From NCBI GenBank assembly GCA_030272585.1, contig BSYQ01000007.1, positions 4,344,001 to 4,408,000 on the forward strand: a DNA stretch of 64,000 nt, read 5' to 3'. Below, piece after piece: positions 12,290-20,827 of the stretch (positions are counted from its first letter, which is position 1; every line of letters starts with the position of its first letter). The DNA is from Bryopsis sp. KO-2023 (Eukaryota > Chlorophyta > Ulvophyceae > Bryopsidales > Bryopsidaceae). Under the pieces are notes generated by a model that saw nothing but the letters and a program-made list of their open reading frames with translations, made no database searches and was not told the origin of the DNA. Position numbers and translations under genes: made by a program.

Positions 12290-13180
12290 GGTCGATCGAT
12301 TCTCACCAAAAAAAAGGGAATCTGTTAGCGGTTTCGCTGGCTGGAATCGAGGACTGTTTCACAAGGTAGGGCTGTCAGCACACCAAGATAGTGATGCTGG
12401 AAGCGGCCACGTGATCGCCAGGGGGGAAGGGCGGTACAAGGGTGGGTACAGGAGAATATTCCCTCCAAGAATTTGCCAGAAAATCAGTCTGGGTGCTGAA
12501 ATCTTTGTACCCAGAAAATGACATTAGCTGCTGTCTTTAAGAGGAGGAGGGGGGGAGGGTTGCTCCATGGACTGTTCTCTTGCAAATGAAATGCATGGGT
12601 TGCATCATTAGTAAGAAGGGTGGTGGGTCATCCAAATTTTCATTCTTGATGCACAGGCAAATTGCTTGGCAAATTAGCTGATCAAAGACTGTTGATTGAA
12701 GGAGAACTGGGTGCAGATGTTTCAGTGGATGTGCGACTGGCCCTGGGGGTCAGTGTGTTTCAGCAAATGCTGTGAGAATCAGATTGAATGGGGACAGTGA
12801 GGCAAAGCCTTCTCGATATTGATTGTATTTTTTGCTGGGGCTAGAAACATCAGGTGTGAAATGCTTTGAAAGAAATCGAGTGTATGTCCTGTCGACAGAT
12901 TTGAGGAAATCCTGCTGCTGCACTGCTTCCATTGCAGAGGCCCAGAAAAAAACCCTGTGGCAAATCTTATGAAAAAGCTCAAAATGAATCCTGATGCTGG
13001 TGTGTGTGTGGGTTAATGGCAAGTATTCGGCATTTGATCGATTTTGCTCAACAAAGAACAGCCCTTTGCCAGAAAACATGCATTCATAACAGACAGCAGC
13101 TTGTGATTGTCCGATTGAATGACTGATTGGCCAAAAAAAGCAGTTTCCTTTTCAGATTTCTGGATGAACCCGTCGGAGTC
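12290..13180. other. Spacer, no gene recognised
   Basis: About 0.9 kb between the start of the EPS15-like gene and the stop of the membrane-protein gene, both on the minus strand. It should hold the promoter and 5' UTR of the first and the 3' UTR of the second. Nothing else was recognised. Confidence 0.5.
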
Positions 13181-14104
13181 TCAACCCTCCAGTTTAGACA
13201 GCAATTTGTTCAGAGGTTGCGTTCCCGCCCCCACCGCCAGCCCCGTTATAACGATATCCAAAGAGATCGAAACGTCTTCCAAGCCCACGGTGTGCAAAAT
13301 GCCCACACCGCACCCTTCGCTCAAAAACATAGAAACGCAAGACGCGAATCCCCAAAACACCACAGCCGTGTTCCTCCGAATTCGCCTCACGTTGATTTCA
13401 CAAGCACGGGCCGCCTTCATGGCATCATTCACCTCTTGGGGGGCTCCCCCCTCGCCCGCCTTCGCGACCAACGCGCTGACGCCCGCGGTCGTCAGAGCGC
13501 CTTTCCCCAACTTGGTCACCGCCCCGATTATTTCTTGCGCGTCGTAATCAGGCGCGGAGCGTTTAATCGCGTTGATGGCAACCCCCACTTGTTCCGCCAA
13601 GGTGTCGATTTGGTCCTCCTTCAGCTGTTCGACGTCCAAGAAGTTTTTCAGAGGCTCGAGAAACCTTTCCACCGACGAGGCGATGAGGACGAACACGCCC
13701 AGCAAGCTTACGCCATCGACGCTTGTGGAAGCGCACAAGTGATCTGGCGCTGTGTAGGTCACAACAGCGGCTGTAGCGAGGACCGACCCGTATGAAACCA
13801 AAACCACGTCACCAGGGGCGGCGCTCGAGAACAGCGAATAGATGCGGCGTCGACGTGGGAAGTCGTCAAGGTTTTTTCCCTCTTTCGCTTGCACCACGAC
13901 TCTCGCCCTCCTCGACTTGGGAAAACGCCCCGATGAAGTCCAGTTTCGCGAGCATTCTGAAATATCGAGCTTTGCCAGTCTCGTGGTGGTGCGTTCGACG
14001 TGAATTCCCCTCCACACAGTCCAGCCTCCCCCCCGACTCTCGAAAGAGATGCGTCTACTCATCAAACCAGAATCCAAATGACTAACTGACCTGCCACTTT
14101 CCAT
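13181..14104 (-). CDS. Plastid-type multipass membrane protein of unknown function
   Basis: Single open frame of 307 aa if it starts at the ATG at 14104; a second ATG lies at 14062. The frame is also open upstream, but from 14166 that sequence is retrotransposon LTR, so an upstream start is artefactual or the true first exon lies beyond the insertion. The first ~75 residues are basic and Ser/Arg-rich and end in RRARVVVQAKEGK, like a transit peptide. Hydrophobic segments follow at VLATAAVVTYTA, LLGVFVLIASSVERFL, VVFWGFASCVSMFL and LDIVITGLAVGAGT. The C-terminal GLAVGAGTQPLNKLLS resembles a GxGTxPLHxL box I recall from small bacterial and plastid membrane proteins of unknown role. Plastid location is inferred from the leader only. 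Confidence 0.65.
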   Translation of the reverse strand: MESGRSVSHLDSGLMSRRISFESRGGGWTVWRGIHVERTTTRLAKLDISECSRNWTSSGRFPKSRRARVVVQAKEGKNLDDFPRRRRIYSLFSSAAPGDVVLVSYGSVLATAAVVTYTAPDHLCASTSVDGVSLLGVFVLIASSVERFLEPLKNFLDVEQLKEDQIDTLAEQVGVAINAIKRSAPDYDAQEIIGAVTKLGKGALTTAGVSALVAKAGEGGAPQEVNDAMKAARACEINVRRIRRNTAVVFWGFASCVSMFLSEGCGVGILHTVGLEDVSISLDIVITGLAVGAGTQPLNKLLSKLEG

Positions 14105-14160
14105 CCATCTTGTGGACAGAACGTTCACGTCACCGCCAGTGCGCTGTCTGGGTGAATTTA

Positions 14161-14165
14161 TAGGT
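14161..14165. repeat. Target-site duplication TAGGT (left copy)
   Basis: TAGGT directly precedes the 5' LTR and is repeated directly after the 3' LTR at 26310-26314. A 5-bp duplication is normal for Ty3/gypsy integration and fixes the element ends at 14166 and 26309. Confidence 0.9.
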
Positions 14166-14665
14166 TGTGACGGAGCTAGAAAGAACATGGCAGATGTACT
14201 GCCACCAGATGTAATGATTATTCCGATGATAATTCGGAAGAATGGAATTGCCAACTCACACTGATAAACAGTCGTATTTTACGCTGCTCTATGTGAGACC
14301 TGGTGGTTCGTACGTCGGGTTCAATTCCTGACGAGGTCGATGACGTAGGAAAAGTTGTATACTGATACGCTGGAAGATATCGAATAGCTGGCACGCCAAC
14401 CCATGGCTAGCGCAGAGTACTAGGAGTCTTACTGCCGGCACTGTCGTTTTATGACATCCGAGGTATGACTTCTACGAAACGTGCGGCTGGGAACACAAGG
14501 AGCCAGCGAAAACACTATGGATTCCAGCGAAACGGATACAACTCCCTACGAAAAACGATCTCTTAGGCGATACGCACGACTGGCAGTCGGGTCGCTAGTC
14601 GACCCCTGTCGTGACGCCGAACTCGCGGCCAGCACACATGCGCTAGCGCTAGAACCAGCCGCGAG

Positions 14666-14673
14666 TATAAATA
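14666..14673 (+). promoter_or_regulatory. Probable TATA box of the 5' LTR promoter
   Basis: TATAAATA lies 500 bp into the LTR after a GC-rich segment (CTAGCGCTAG, GCCGCGAG); the same bases recur at 25420-25427 in the 3' LTR. It is the best candidate core promoter, which would place the start of R roughly 30 bp downstream. Inferred from sequence only. Confidence 0.5.
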
Positions 14674-15020
14674 TCCCACAGAATTCTGGTTAAGGACAGA
14701 CAGAACTCGGTGAATACCTCGTTTACTTCTTACTTCGGACATCTATCTATAGGAGGACTCTCTTATCGAGACGGACTTAAGGAAAGCTTCGCGACTTACC
14801 TTAAACGGGAATCCCGATCGGACGAGGTACTTCTGGCCAAAGATAGCATCATCCAAGGTTTTCTGAAGTACGCTTTTGAAATGGGATACACCATCCCTTC
14901 TCTTTCTGTAAAAATATTCTCTTGCTATTATTTCTTGTGTCTCTGAGTGTCTTTATTCAAAATAAGGTTGTTGCTGATCAAACTTTGATTCGAGAGGAAA
15001 TAGGAGTGGAGTCAGAATAG

Positions 15021-15090
15021 TAAGAGAAGGTGCTGCCCTTCTCTTAGGAGGTTTTTCTCCACTCAGAGGAGCCGACCTCTCCTCTGAGTG
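15021..15090 (+). promoter_or_regulatory. Tandem hairpins in the LTR
   Basis: Hairpin 1: 15021-15030 pairs perfectly with 15037-15046 (10 bp, 6-nt loop). Hairpin 2: 15060-15071 pairs perfectly with 15079-15090 (12 bp, 7-nt loop). GAGTGGAG just upstream can also pair with CTCCACTC, giving an outer stem. They lie downstream of the TATA box, so they would be transcribed. A role in packaging, dimerisation, translation or 3'-end formation is possible but only inferred. Confidence 0.55.
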
Positions 15091-15544
15091 TCCCCTTTCG
15101 TTTTTGGTGTTTGCGTTTTGTGTTCCTCTCTTCTCCAGTTCAGTTTCCAGAGTCCCCTTAGGCCATGGTCTCTTAGCGACTATCCTCCAGGGGACTCCAC
15201 TTTCTGTCTCACTCTCGGGAGCAAGGCCCTCTTAGCAGGTGTCTCCGTCGACTTTGACTCGTGTTGCGTTCAGATGCCTGGTCTTAGGCTTTTCGTTGAA
15301 ATGGGGAATCGAGACTGTGACTCTCGGATGGTGATGATTGTTAGCGCGACTGGTCTTAGCCGACTTCTTAGGTGACGATAGTTTCAGTGCGTCGCAGTTT
15401 AGATACCAAATTTTTTGGATAAGACATTCAACGTCGGCGTAGTCCGACTCAGTTGCCGTAGACAGACTCTGCGGTAATTCAGTGCGACTCTATCTTCAGT
15501 CGCTGAGCGAATGAAGAATTAGTAGTTGTGCCGAATGCGTTTTC

Positions 15545-15703
15545 TGGTTTCGGAGCGTGACGAGCTTCGGACCTGTTAGGAATATGGGCCCACTAACGAA
15601 AACAACACAAGTTCTGTGCAACACGGTTTATTCTGGGGATCACCTCTCGAAAACGAGAAAGCGCTCCAGAAAATTAACACAAGTGTAACACCCTGTAGGA
15701 ACT
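15545..15703 (+). other. Retrotransposon leader and possible primer-binding site
   Basis: The segment between the 5' LTR and the gag ATG. A primer-binding site would normally start with TGG next to the LTR, and TGG is found at 15545. The complement of the next bases lacks the conserved T-loop bases of a tRNA, so a tRNA primer is not supported; self-priming or a tRNA fragment is possible. Confidence 0.35.
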
Positions 15704-17620
15704 ATGGTTGGAATCAACTCTGCCGACAAATACCGTGCCCCCAAGCTCGAAAAGTTTGACGGGAAGAAACCCCCAGCCGCCGAATGGTTTAAAACCGTGG
15801 AGGCTACGGCCACGGCGCAAAACTGGCCATCTCGCTCAAAAGTCAGTCGGGCTAAAGCCAATTTCACGCACGGAGCGGCTCGATGGGCGACGGCTCTCCC
15901 AGAAGATATGAGCTGGGAGAACTTCAGGAAAAAGTTCATGAAGAGGTGGCTGGGAGCTACGGACGATCTGATGAGTGAGCTAACTCGGCGTCGTCAACGG
16001 CCGACGGAAACGGTGGAGGATTTCGCAGACGCCCTTCGAGGCTTAGCAGAAGATATTACAGACATACAGACTGCGACACGCACCGACGGCGCTACTCCGA
16101 TTACGCTGAACGACGAGTTTCTTCGTCATATCTTCCAGGTTGGAATACCTTCGAAAATTAGGGATGCTATAGCCCCTCTCCAACACCAGAACTTCGATGA
16201 GGTGGTGAATGCTGCAAAGGCAGTGGAAGGGTTAGGTATGAATAAGAAAAGAGGAGCCCCAGACAGCACAGATTCTGATTCTGATACAGAAAAGAATACT
16301 GGACAGACTTCAGACTCAAAAGAAGATAAACTTTTGAGTAAAGTGATGAACAAAGTCCAGAAAGTATTAGATGGGCAGATCAGCAAAATCTATGCAGCTC
16401 TTCCAGCTCCAGAAGAGAGACTGCAGGAATGGAGGAAGAAAGTGAATGGGGGAGCTTCAGGGAATAGAGGTGGAGGGAGACAGACTTTTGGGGGCAGCAG
16501 GCCCAGGGGCTACTATAGTCCTTTATTGAATAGGGATTTGATGCTGGGGGATTGCTGGAATTGTGGAGTACCAGGACACAGATGGGGAAGGTGCCCTCAG
16601 AAAAAGGCGGGAGTGTCCTACAGCCTCCAGTACAGGGCAGGCAACACTCCTTTAGTTGTTCAGGAAAAAGATTCAAGGAACTTTAGAACTCAGGGCCCTC
16701 AAATGAACATGGTAGAAGGAAAGACTTCAGGAGGGGAAAACAAGTATAGGATGGGGAACAAACATGCTCTGACAGATGCTCAGGCCTTCCTGGACAAGAC
16801 TGAGTTGCCAGTACCTCTAAAAACATTTATGTTTTACTCCCCTGAACTCAGGGAGGCTATTATGAGAGAGGCAGAGTTAATGACATCAGTGGATGCTGGG
16901 GTGACCCAACCCCTCCACTTTGAACCGGAAATCAGTGGCCAGGGGACTGAGAACAAAGAGGTGGGCATGTTGGAGGTTGACACCCTGCAAAGAGAGGATG
17001 CCTCCAGGAACACCCCTGCCAAGTGTGCCATCAGGATCAAAGGGGAGACATTAGAAGCAGTGGTGGACACTGGGGCTAGCCACAGTTGCATCTCAAAGGC
17101 GACTGTAGAAAAGCTTGACCTGGTGGGGCAGGTCTTACCCTCTGAATGGGTTTTTAGGACTGCCTCTGGGGAAATAGCCACCTCCCTTGGGTACCTCCCC
17201 AAGCTCTTTGTAAACATAGGAGGGACAGGCTCCTATAACTCTTTTATGGTTACAGACACAGACACCTGCTGTGTGCTGCTGGGGATAGACTTCTTAAAAT
17301 CTATCAGGGCTATGATAATGCTGGGACCACAGCAAATATTTTATCATAAGGGAAATGGGAAGATGGGGGCTATCCCTCTCAAGACAGAGGAGAAACAAAT
17401 CCTGGAGACAGAGGAAACAGTCCAGGCTGCAGTAGGGAAAAAGAGAAAAGGAGGGAAGCTGACCCAGGGGAAAAAGGTCAGGTTTGACACCACCCCTGAA
17501 ACCATCCCAAAGGAAGCTCCACATAGCCCTTTGCCATCAGGATTTGGACAGAGGAGTGCCCCAGCCACAGGAGTATTGAAAAACAAGGGAGGAGAAGGAC
17601 CTTCAAAGGATTTTCACTAA
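15704..17620 (+). CDS. Gag-protease polyprotein of the 12.1-kb retrotransposon
   Basis: 638 codons. The N-terminal ~190 residues resemble a retrotransposon gag domain, with WENFRKKFMKRW and VEDFADALRGLAED. A Ser/Asp-rich linker and a Lys-rich helix follow. About residue 283 is a CCHC knuckle (CWNCGVPGHRWGRC). A retropepsin site (VVDTGASHSCIS) lies near residue 454, followed by VLLGIDFL. The C-terminus is Lys-rich. It should form the particle and cleave the polyproteins. Base composition changes inside the gene: CpG is common up to about 16190 and rare after it. The last 94 nt overlap the RT frame, which is -1 relative to this one. Confidence 0.93.
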   Translation: MVGINSADKYRAPKLEKFDGKKPPAAEWFKTVEATATAQNWPSRSKVSRAKANFTHGAARWATALPEDMSWENFRKKFMKRWLGATDDLMSELTRRRQRPTETVEDFADALRGLAEDITDIQTATRTDGATPITLNDEFLRHIFQVGIPSKIRDAIAPLQHQNFDEVVNAAKAVEGLGMNKKRGAPDSTDSDSDTEKNTGQTSDSKEDKLLSKVMNKVQKVLDGQISKIYAALPAPEERLQEWRKKVNGGASGNRGGGRQTFGGSRPRGYYSPLLNRDLMLGDCWNCGVPGHRWGRCPQKKAGVSYSLQYRAGNTPLVVQEKDSRNFRTQGPQMNMVEGKTSGGENKYRMGNKHALTDAQAFLDKTELPVPLKTFMFYSPELREAIMREAELMTSVDAGVTQPLHFEPEISGQGTENKEVGMLEVDTLQREDASRNTPAKCAIRIKGETLEAVVDTGASHSCISKATVEKLDLVGQVLPSEWVFRTASGEIATSLGYLPKLFVNIGGTGSYNSFMVTDTDTCCVLLGIDFLKSIRAMIMLGPQQIFYHKGNGKMGAIPLKTEEKQILETEETVQAAVGKKRKGGKLTQGKKVRFDTTPETIPKEAPHSPLPSGFGQRSAPATGVLKNKGGEGPSKDFH

Positions 17621-19248
17621 GGTCAGAGGTCAGGCCTGGTGACCTCAGGGGTGTGGCCACAGGGCTACACAAGTTTACTACTAGGGGAGTGCCTCCTCAG
17701 GAATCAGTGTTGGTGGCACAGGAGGAAAAGATATCTACTTTTGCTGACTTGAACATAGGAAAAAGTCTTTCCAGAGATGAAAGAAGGGCGGTGGAGAAGT
17801 TATGCAAGAGTAGGAGGGAGGCCTGGTCTCTAAGTGAATACGAGATAGGCTCCTTTAAAAATCATAGCTATGAAATAGAAACTGGCACAGCCAGGCCTGT
17901 AGCCAGGAGACAGTATAGAGTCAGTGAATTCCAGAAAGGGGAAATAGAAAGACAGTTAGAAGGGCTGCTGAAAGTAGGGGTAGTTAGACCCAGCCCAGGG
18001 TCACCCTGGTCTTCACCCACCCTCCTGGTTCCTAAGAAGGCTCCAGGGAAGTGGAGGTGGTGTGTAGACTTTAGGGATCTAAACAATTTAGTGGAGGCAG
18101 ATCAGTACCCTCTGCCATTGATTGATGAGCTACTGGATGGGCTGGGAGGAAGAAAATATTATTCTAGTTTAGATTTGAAATCAGGGTACTGGCAGTTACC
18201 CCTAGCAGAGGAGGATAGGAAAAAAACAGCCTTCAGAACTTCCTCTGGGTTATATGAATGGGTTAGGTGTCCTCAGGGACTAAAAACAATGCCAGAGGCT
18301 TTCCAGAGAGTTATGGATTCTCTATTTGGTCATTTAGAAGGGGTCCAGGTTTATTTAGATGATATAGTGATTTTTAGTTACACCTTCCAGGAACACCTGG
18401 AAACTCTGGAAAAGGTGTTAGAAATTCTGGAGAAGGAGGGAGCCAAGCTATCCATAGAAAAGTGTTTTCTATTTCAGGAGGAAATAGAATACTTAGGACA
18501 CCACATTACTAAAGCTGGCTTCAGCCCCCAAGAGGATAAGATGGCCTCTATAGCCAGACTAAAAACACCTACTACTGTCACTCAAGTTAGGTCTTTCCTA
18601 GGACTTACTGGATACTACAGAAGACATGCTCCAGACTATGCTAGGAGGGCAGGAGCTCTGACAGAACTCACTAAGGAAGGAGTACCCTTTCTTTGGACTT
18701 GGAGATGTGAATATTCATGGAGGCTGCTGAAAAAGATGCTTACAACAGCTCCAGTAGTGACTACTCTAAGGAGGGAAGGGGAGGTGTTCTTATGCACTGA
18801 CTGGAGTCAGTATGCTATAGCAGGAGTATTAGGTCAGATTCAGGAGGGGCAGGAAAAGGTAATCGCCTACTTCTCTAAAAAGAATAGTGAAACAGAAGCT
18901 AGATATGCTCCTAGTCAAGGGGAGGCTATGGCAGTGATTAAGACTATTAGAAAATTTAGTTACTATTTGACAGGAAGGAAGTTTACTTTATTTACTGACT
19001 GTGGGGCTTTGATCTGGCTTATGGGTTCTAGACACTTATCCAACATGATGGCCAGATGGGTTTTAGAATTACAAGGGTTTGATTTCAAGGTAATCCATAA
19101 GCCTGGGAAGCACCATGTCAATGCAGATGCATTGTCCAGGCTTGTGATGAATAGAGAAAAGAAAAAGGAGGCTCAGGGTCGGCCTACAGTGTCTGATCGT
19201 TTACTTTTAGGAAAAACAGTGAAAATAGGGGAGTCTGGGAAGAAGTGA
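17527..19248 (+). CDS. Reverse transcriptase-RNase H of the retrotransposon
   Basis: Open frame from after a stop at 17524-17526 to 19248. There is no ATG near the front; the first near-cognate start is GTG at 17653, so expression by -1 shift from gag is likelier. RT motifs are in order: LLVPKKAPGKWRWCVDFRDL, LDLKSG, FRTSSGLYEW and the catalytic YLDD (18352-18363). A Ty3-type RNase H follows with DWSQYAIAGV, GEAMAVI, LFTDCGAL and the final NADALSR, so all four acidic positions are present. The frame ends here without integrase, unlike normal gypsy pol. CpG is very scarce compared with the flanking ORFs and LTRs. Confidence 0.95.
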   Translation, partial: PFAIRIWTEECPSHRSIEKQGRRRTFKGFSLRSEVRPGDLRGVATGLHKFTTRGVPPQESVLVAQEEKISTFADLNIGKSLSRDERRAVEKLCKSRREAWSLSEYEIGSFKNHSYEIETGTARPVARRQYRVSEFQKGEIERQLEGLLKVGVVRPSPGSPWSSPTLLVPKKAPGKWRWCVDFRDLNNLVEADQYPLPLIDELLDGLGGRKYYSSLDLKSGYWQLPLAEEDRKKTAFRTSSGLYEWVRCPQGLKTMPEAFQRVMDSLFGHLEGVQVYLDDIVIFSYTFQEHLETLEKVLEILEKEGAKLSIEKCFLFQEEIEYLGHHITKAGFSPQEDKMASIARLKTPTTVTQVRSFLGLTGYYRRHAPDYARRAGALTELTKEGVPFLWTWRCEYSWRLLKKMLTTAPVVTTLRREGEVFLCTDWSQYAIAGVLGQIQEGQEKVIAYFSKKNSETEARYAPSQGEAMAVIKTIRKFSYYLTGRKFTLFTDCGALIWLMGSRHLSNMMARWVLELQGFDFKVIHKPGKHHVNADALSRLVMNREKKKEAQGRPTVSDRLLLGKTVKIGESGKK

Positions 19249-19538
19249 AAGTTTATTCTAGAGGAGGACTAGTAGGAGGCCATATTTCGTGAATTTTCTG
19301 GGATAGAGTTTATTAGGAGGCACAGGACTGGAATAGGAAAGATAGAAGTTAATCCAAGAGAACTCCAGGAGAGGAGGGAGTGCCTGGGATAAAACAAGTC
19401 GTGTTTAGACTTCTTAAAGCGAACGCAGTCTAGGAAAAAGTATACTGGAATAAGTTTGTCGAAAAACAACACAGAGTTCAGTAAAACAGGAGTTCGAAAG
19501 TTAAGGGTTTAGAAAAACACTCGGAGAACAAGGAAGAT
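19249..19538 (+). other. Non-coding spacer after RT-RNase H
   Basis: 290 bp with no ORF. CpG content rises towards its right end. It may carry signals for expressing the next ORF, for example a splice acceptor; none could be shown. Confidence 0.4.
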
Positions 19539-20048
19539 ATGGACGCAACACAGACTGCCGCTTTCGCCCACATTGTCGCTGTTCTGATAGCGTTGATCGT
19601 AGAGATGGAGGAGTTTGAAGAGGAACTTCGACAGCGTCTGCTCCAGGGGGAGTTTAGAATGAACCATACTGCTGAAAGAGAGACTAGAGTAAACGTCTCG
19701 AAGCTCGCTCAGTATACGGGCACGCTCATGACTTTGCGAGGCTTGCTGGAAGGATTCCGGGCGGGAGTTCTAACTGTGCCAGGCCCCCTTCGACCTACTC
19801 AACCGCAGATTACAGTGGCGCTGGCCCAGTCAATAGGAAATGCGCGAGAACAGGGCGGAGGAGGAGGAGTACCCCGCGACCTCCTCAACCTGCCGCGTTT
19901 CTACCCGGTGGCGCGAGTGGAGGCGAGGTTCGAGGAGAACGGGGATGGCGAGATGCAGGAGGTGCCTCCAGAGGGGCCGATAATGGTTTACTCCTCCGGG
20001 GAGGAGGAGAACGAGGGGGATGCAGGGGCACCAGGCCCCAGTAGTTAA
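19539..20048 (+). CDS. Accessory ORF A of the retrotransposon (169 aa)
   Basis: I do not recognise it. It has its own ATG and sits between RT-RNase H and integrase, in a third reading frame. The N-terminus is a hydrophobic helix (IVAVLIALIVEME) running into an acidic/basic helix (EEFEEELRQRLLQ). A mid part could be helical (LAQYTGTLMTLRGLLEGF). The C-terminal third is Gly/Pro/Glu-rich and acidic. It could be a small membrane-associated or coiled-coil regulator; there is no signal peptide cleavage site or glycosylation-rich ectodomain to suggest an envelope. Its CpG-rich composition differs from RT and IN. Confidence 0.55.
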   Translation: MDATQTAAFAHIVAVLIALIVEMEEFEEELRQRLLQGEFRMNHTAERETRVNVSKLAQYTGTLMTLRGLLEGFRAGVLTVPGPLRPTQPQITVALAQSIGNAREQGGGGGVPRDLLNLPRFYPVARVEARFEENGDGEMQEVPPEGPIMVYSSGEEENEGDAGAPGPSS

Positions 20049-20827
20049 GGTCGTGGGTTAGGAAGTTTGGGTGGTTAGCTTGGGAGTTTGGGTTAAGAAG
20101 TTGATGTCAGGGTTGGGGTTGAGAAGTGGGTCTGTAAGCAGGATTCTGCCTTTTCTCTAAAACAGTGATATAAGTCTCTTCAGAAATAGTTAAGACCCCT
20201 GGAACAGCTGAGTTCCACCCCTTAACTAACATCACTCTGAGTTTCTTTTCAATCCCTACTGAAAAGCAGGAAACCACTCTGCTCACAGCCAGTTAATCCC
20301 AAAGGTTCTAAAGTAAAGGTCTGCAGACTAGGGGTGGTCTCAGACAAAAGCTCAGATTCTCTAGAGATAAGGTATCCTGAAAAGGGAAACTCTAGGATTG
20401 AGGACTACAGTTTGGGTAAAACTGTACACACCTTGATTTATTATAAATCAATCCCTGTGAGGACCTCAGAACATATGTATTTAAAACGGTGTGGTGTTTG
20501 ATCCAGCCTAGAAGTTGAGGTCACTTAAGAGGATAAGTGCTCTCTCCCAGAAACAGGACTAATAGTTCAGAACCCTGGGATTAAACAACTGATGTCTAAA
20601 GTGACTAAGATGATGACCTTCAAAGCTTACAGCTTTCAGCCAGCTCACAAGCCAGCTGTTCCAGCTGTTTCAACCTGAAGGATTTTGTATTTAAGTAGAA
20701 ACCCTTAATATCTAGAGGAAAGGGCAAACACTGCTTTATCTACCCAGGATAAGCAACTTAAAAGCAAAAAGATAGAAGCCAGGAGGCTCTAGAAGAAGAA
20801 GTTAGTAGTCTGGTAGTAAAGCTACAG
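20049..20827 (+). other. 779-bp non-coding segment before integrase
   Basis: No ORF. It begins with a G/T-rich stretch containing GGGTTAGG and repeated TTTGGGT-like words, then CpG-poor sequence like the RT gene. It physically separates integrase from the rest of pol. Confidence 0.5.

Larger units (their letters stand above)
14166..15544 (+). repeat. 5' LTR (about 1.38 kb)
   Basis: Matches 24920-26298 at a constant offset of 10754 bp, with identical peptides read in three frames (from 14481, 14710 and 15088). It contains a TATA box, two hairpins and eight CTTAG motifs. It starts TGTGACGGAGC. Its right end is unclear: after GCGTTTTC (to 15544) this copy reads TGGTTTCGGAGCGTGACG, whereas the 3' copy reads GGAGCGTCACA and then the target duplication. 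The TGG could be the start of a primer-binding site, but the following bases do not look like the 3' end of a usual tRNA. Confidence 0.9.

Noticed and set aside
13127-13795. 222-aa plus-strand ORF
   Set aside because: Antisense shadow of the membrane-protein gene at 13181-14104, whose hydrophobic pattern is coherent.
14166-14254. Upstream ATG (14254) extending the membrane-protein ORF
   Set aside because: The extra codons are antisense LTR sequence beyond the target duplication.
14481-15375. Three ORFs (70, 78, 95 aa) inside each LTR
   Set aside because: Identical in the two LTRs only because the LTRs are copies; they overlap the TATA box and hairpins and show no domain.
15545-15565. tRNA primer-binding site after the 5' LTR
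   Set aside because: Starts TGG, but the implied tRNA 3' end lacks the conserved T-loop positions; kept only as a possibility.
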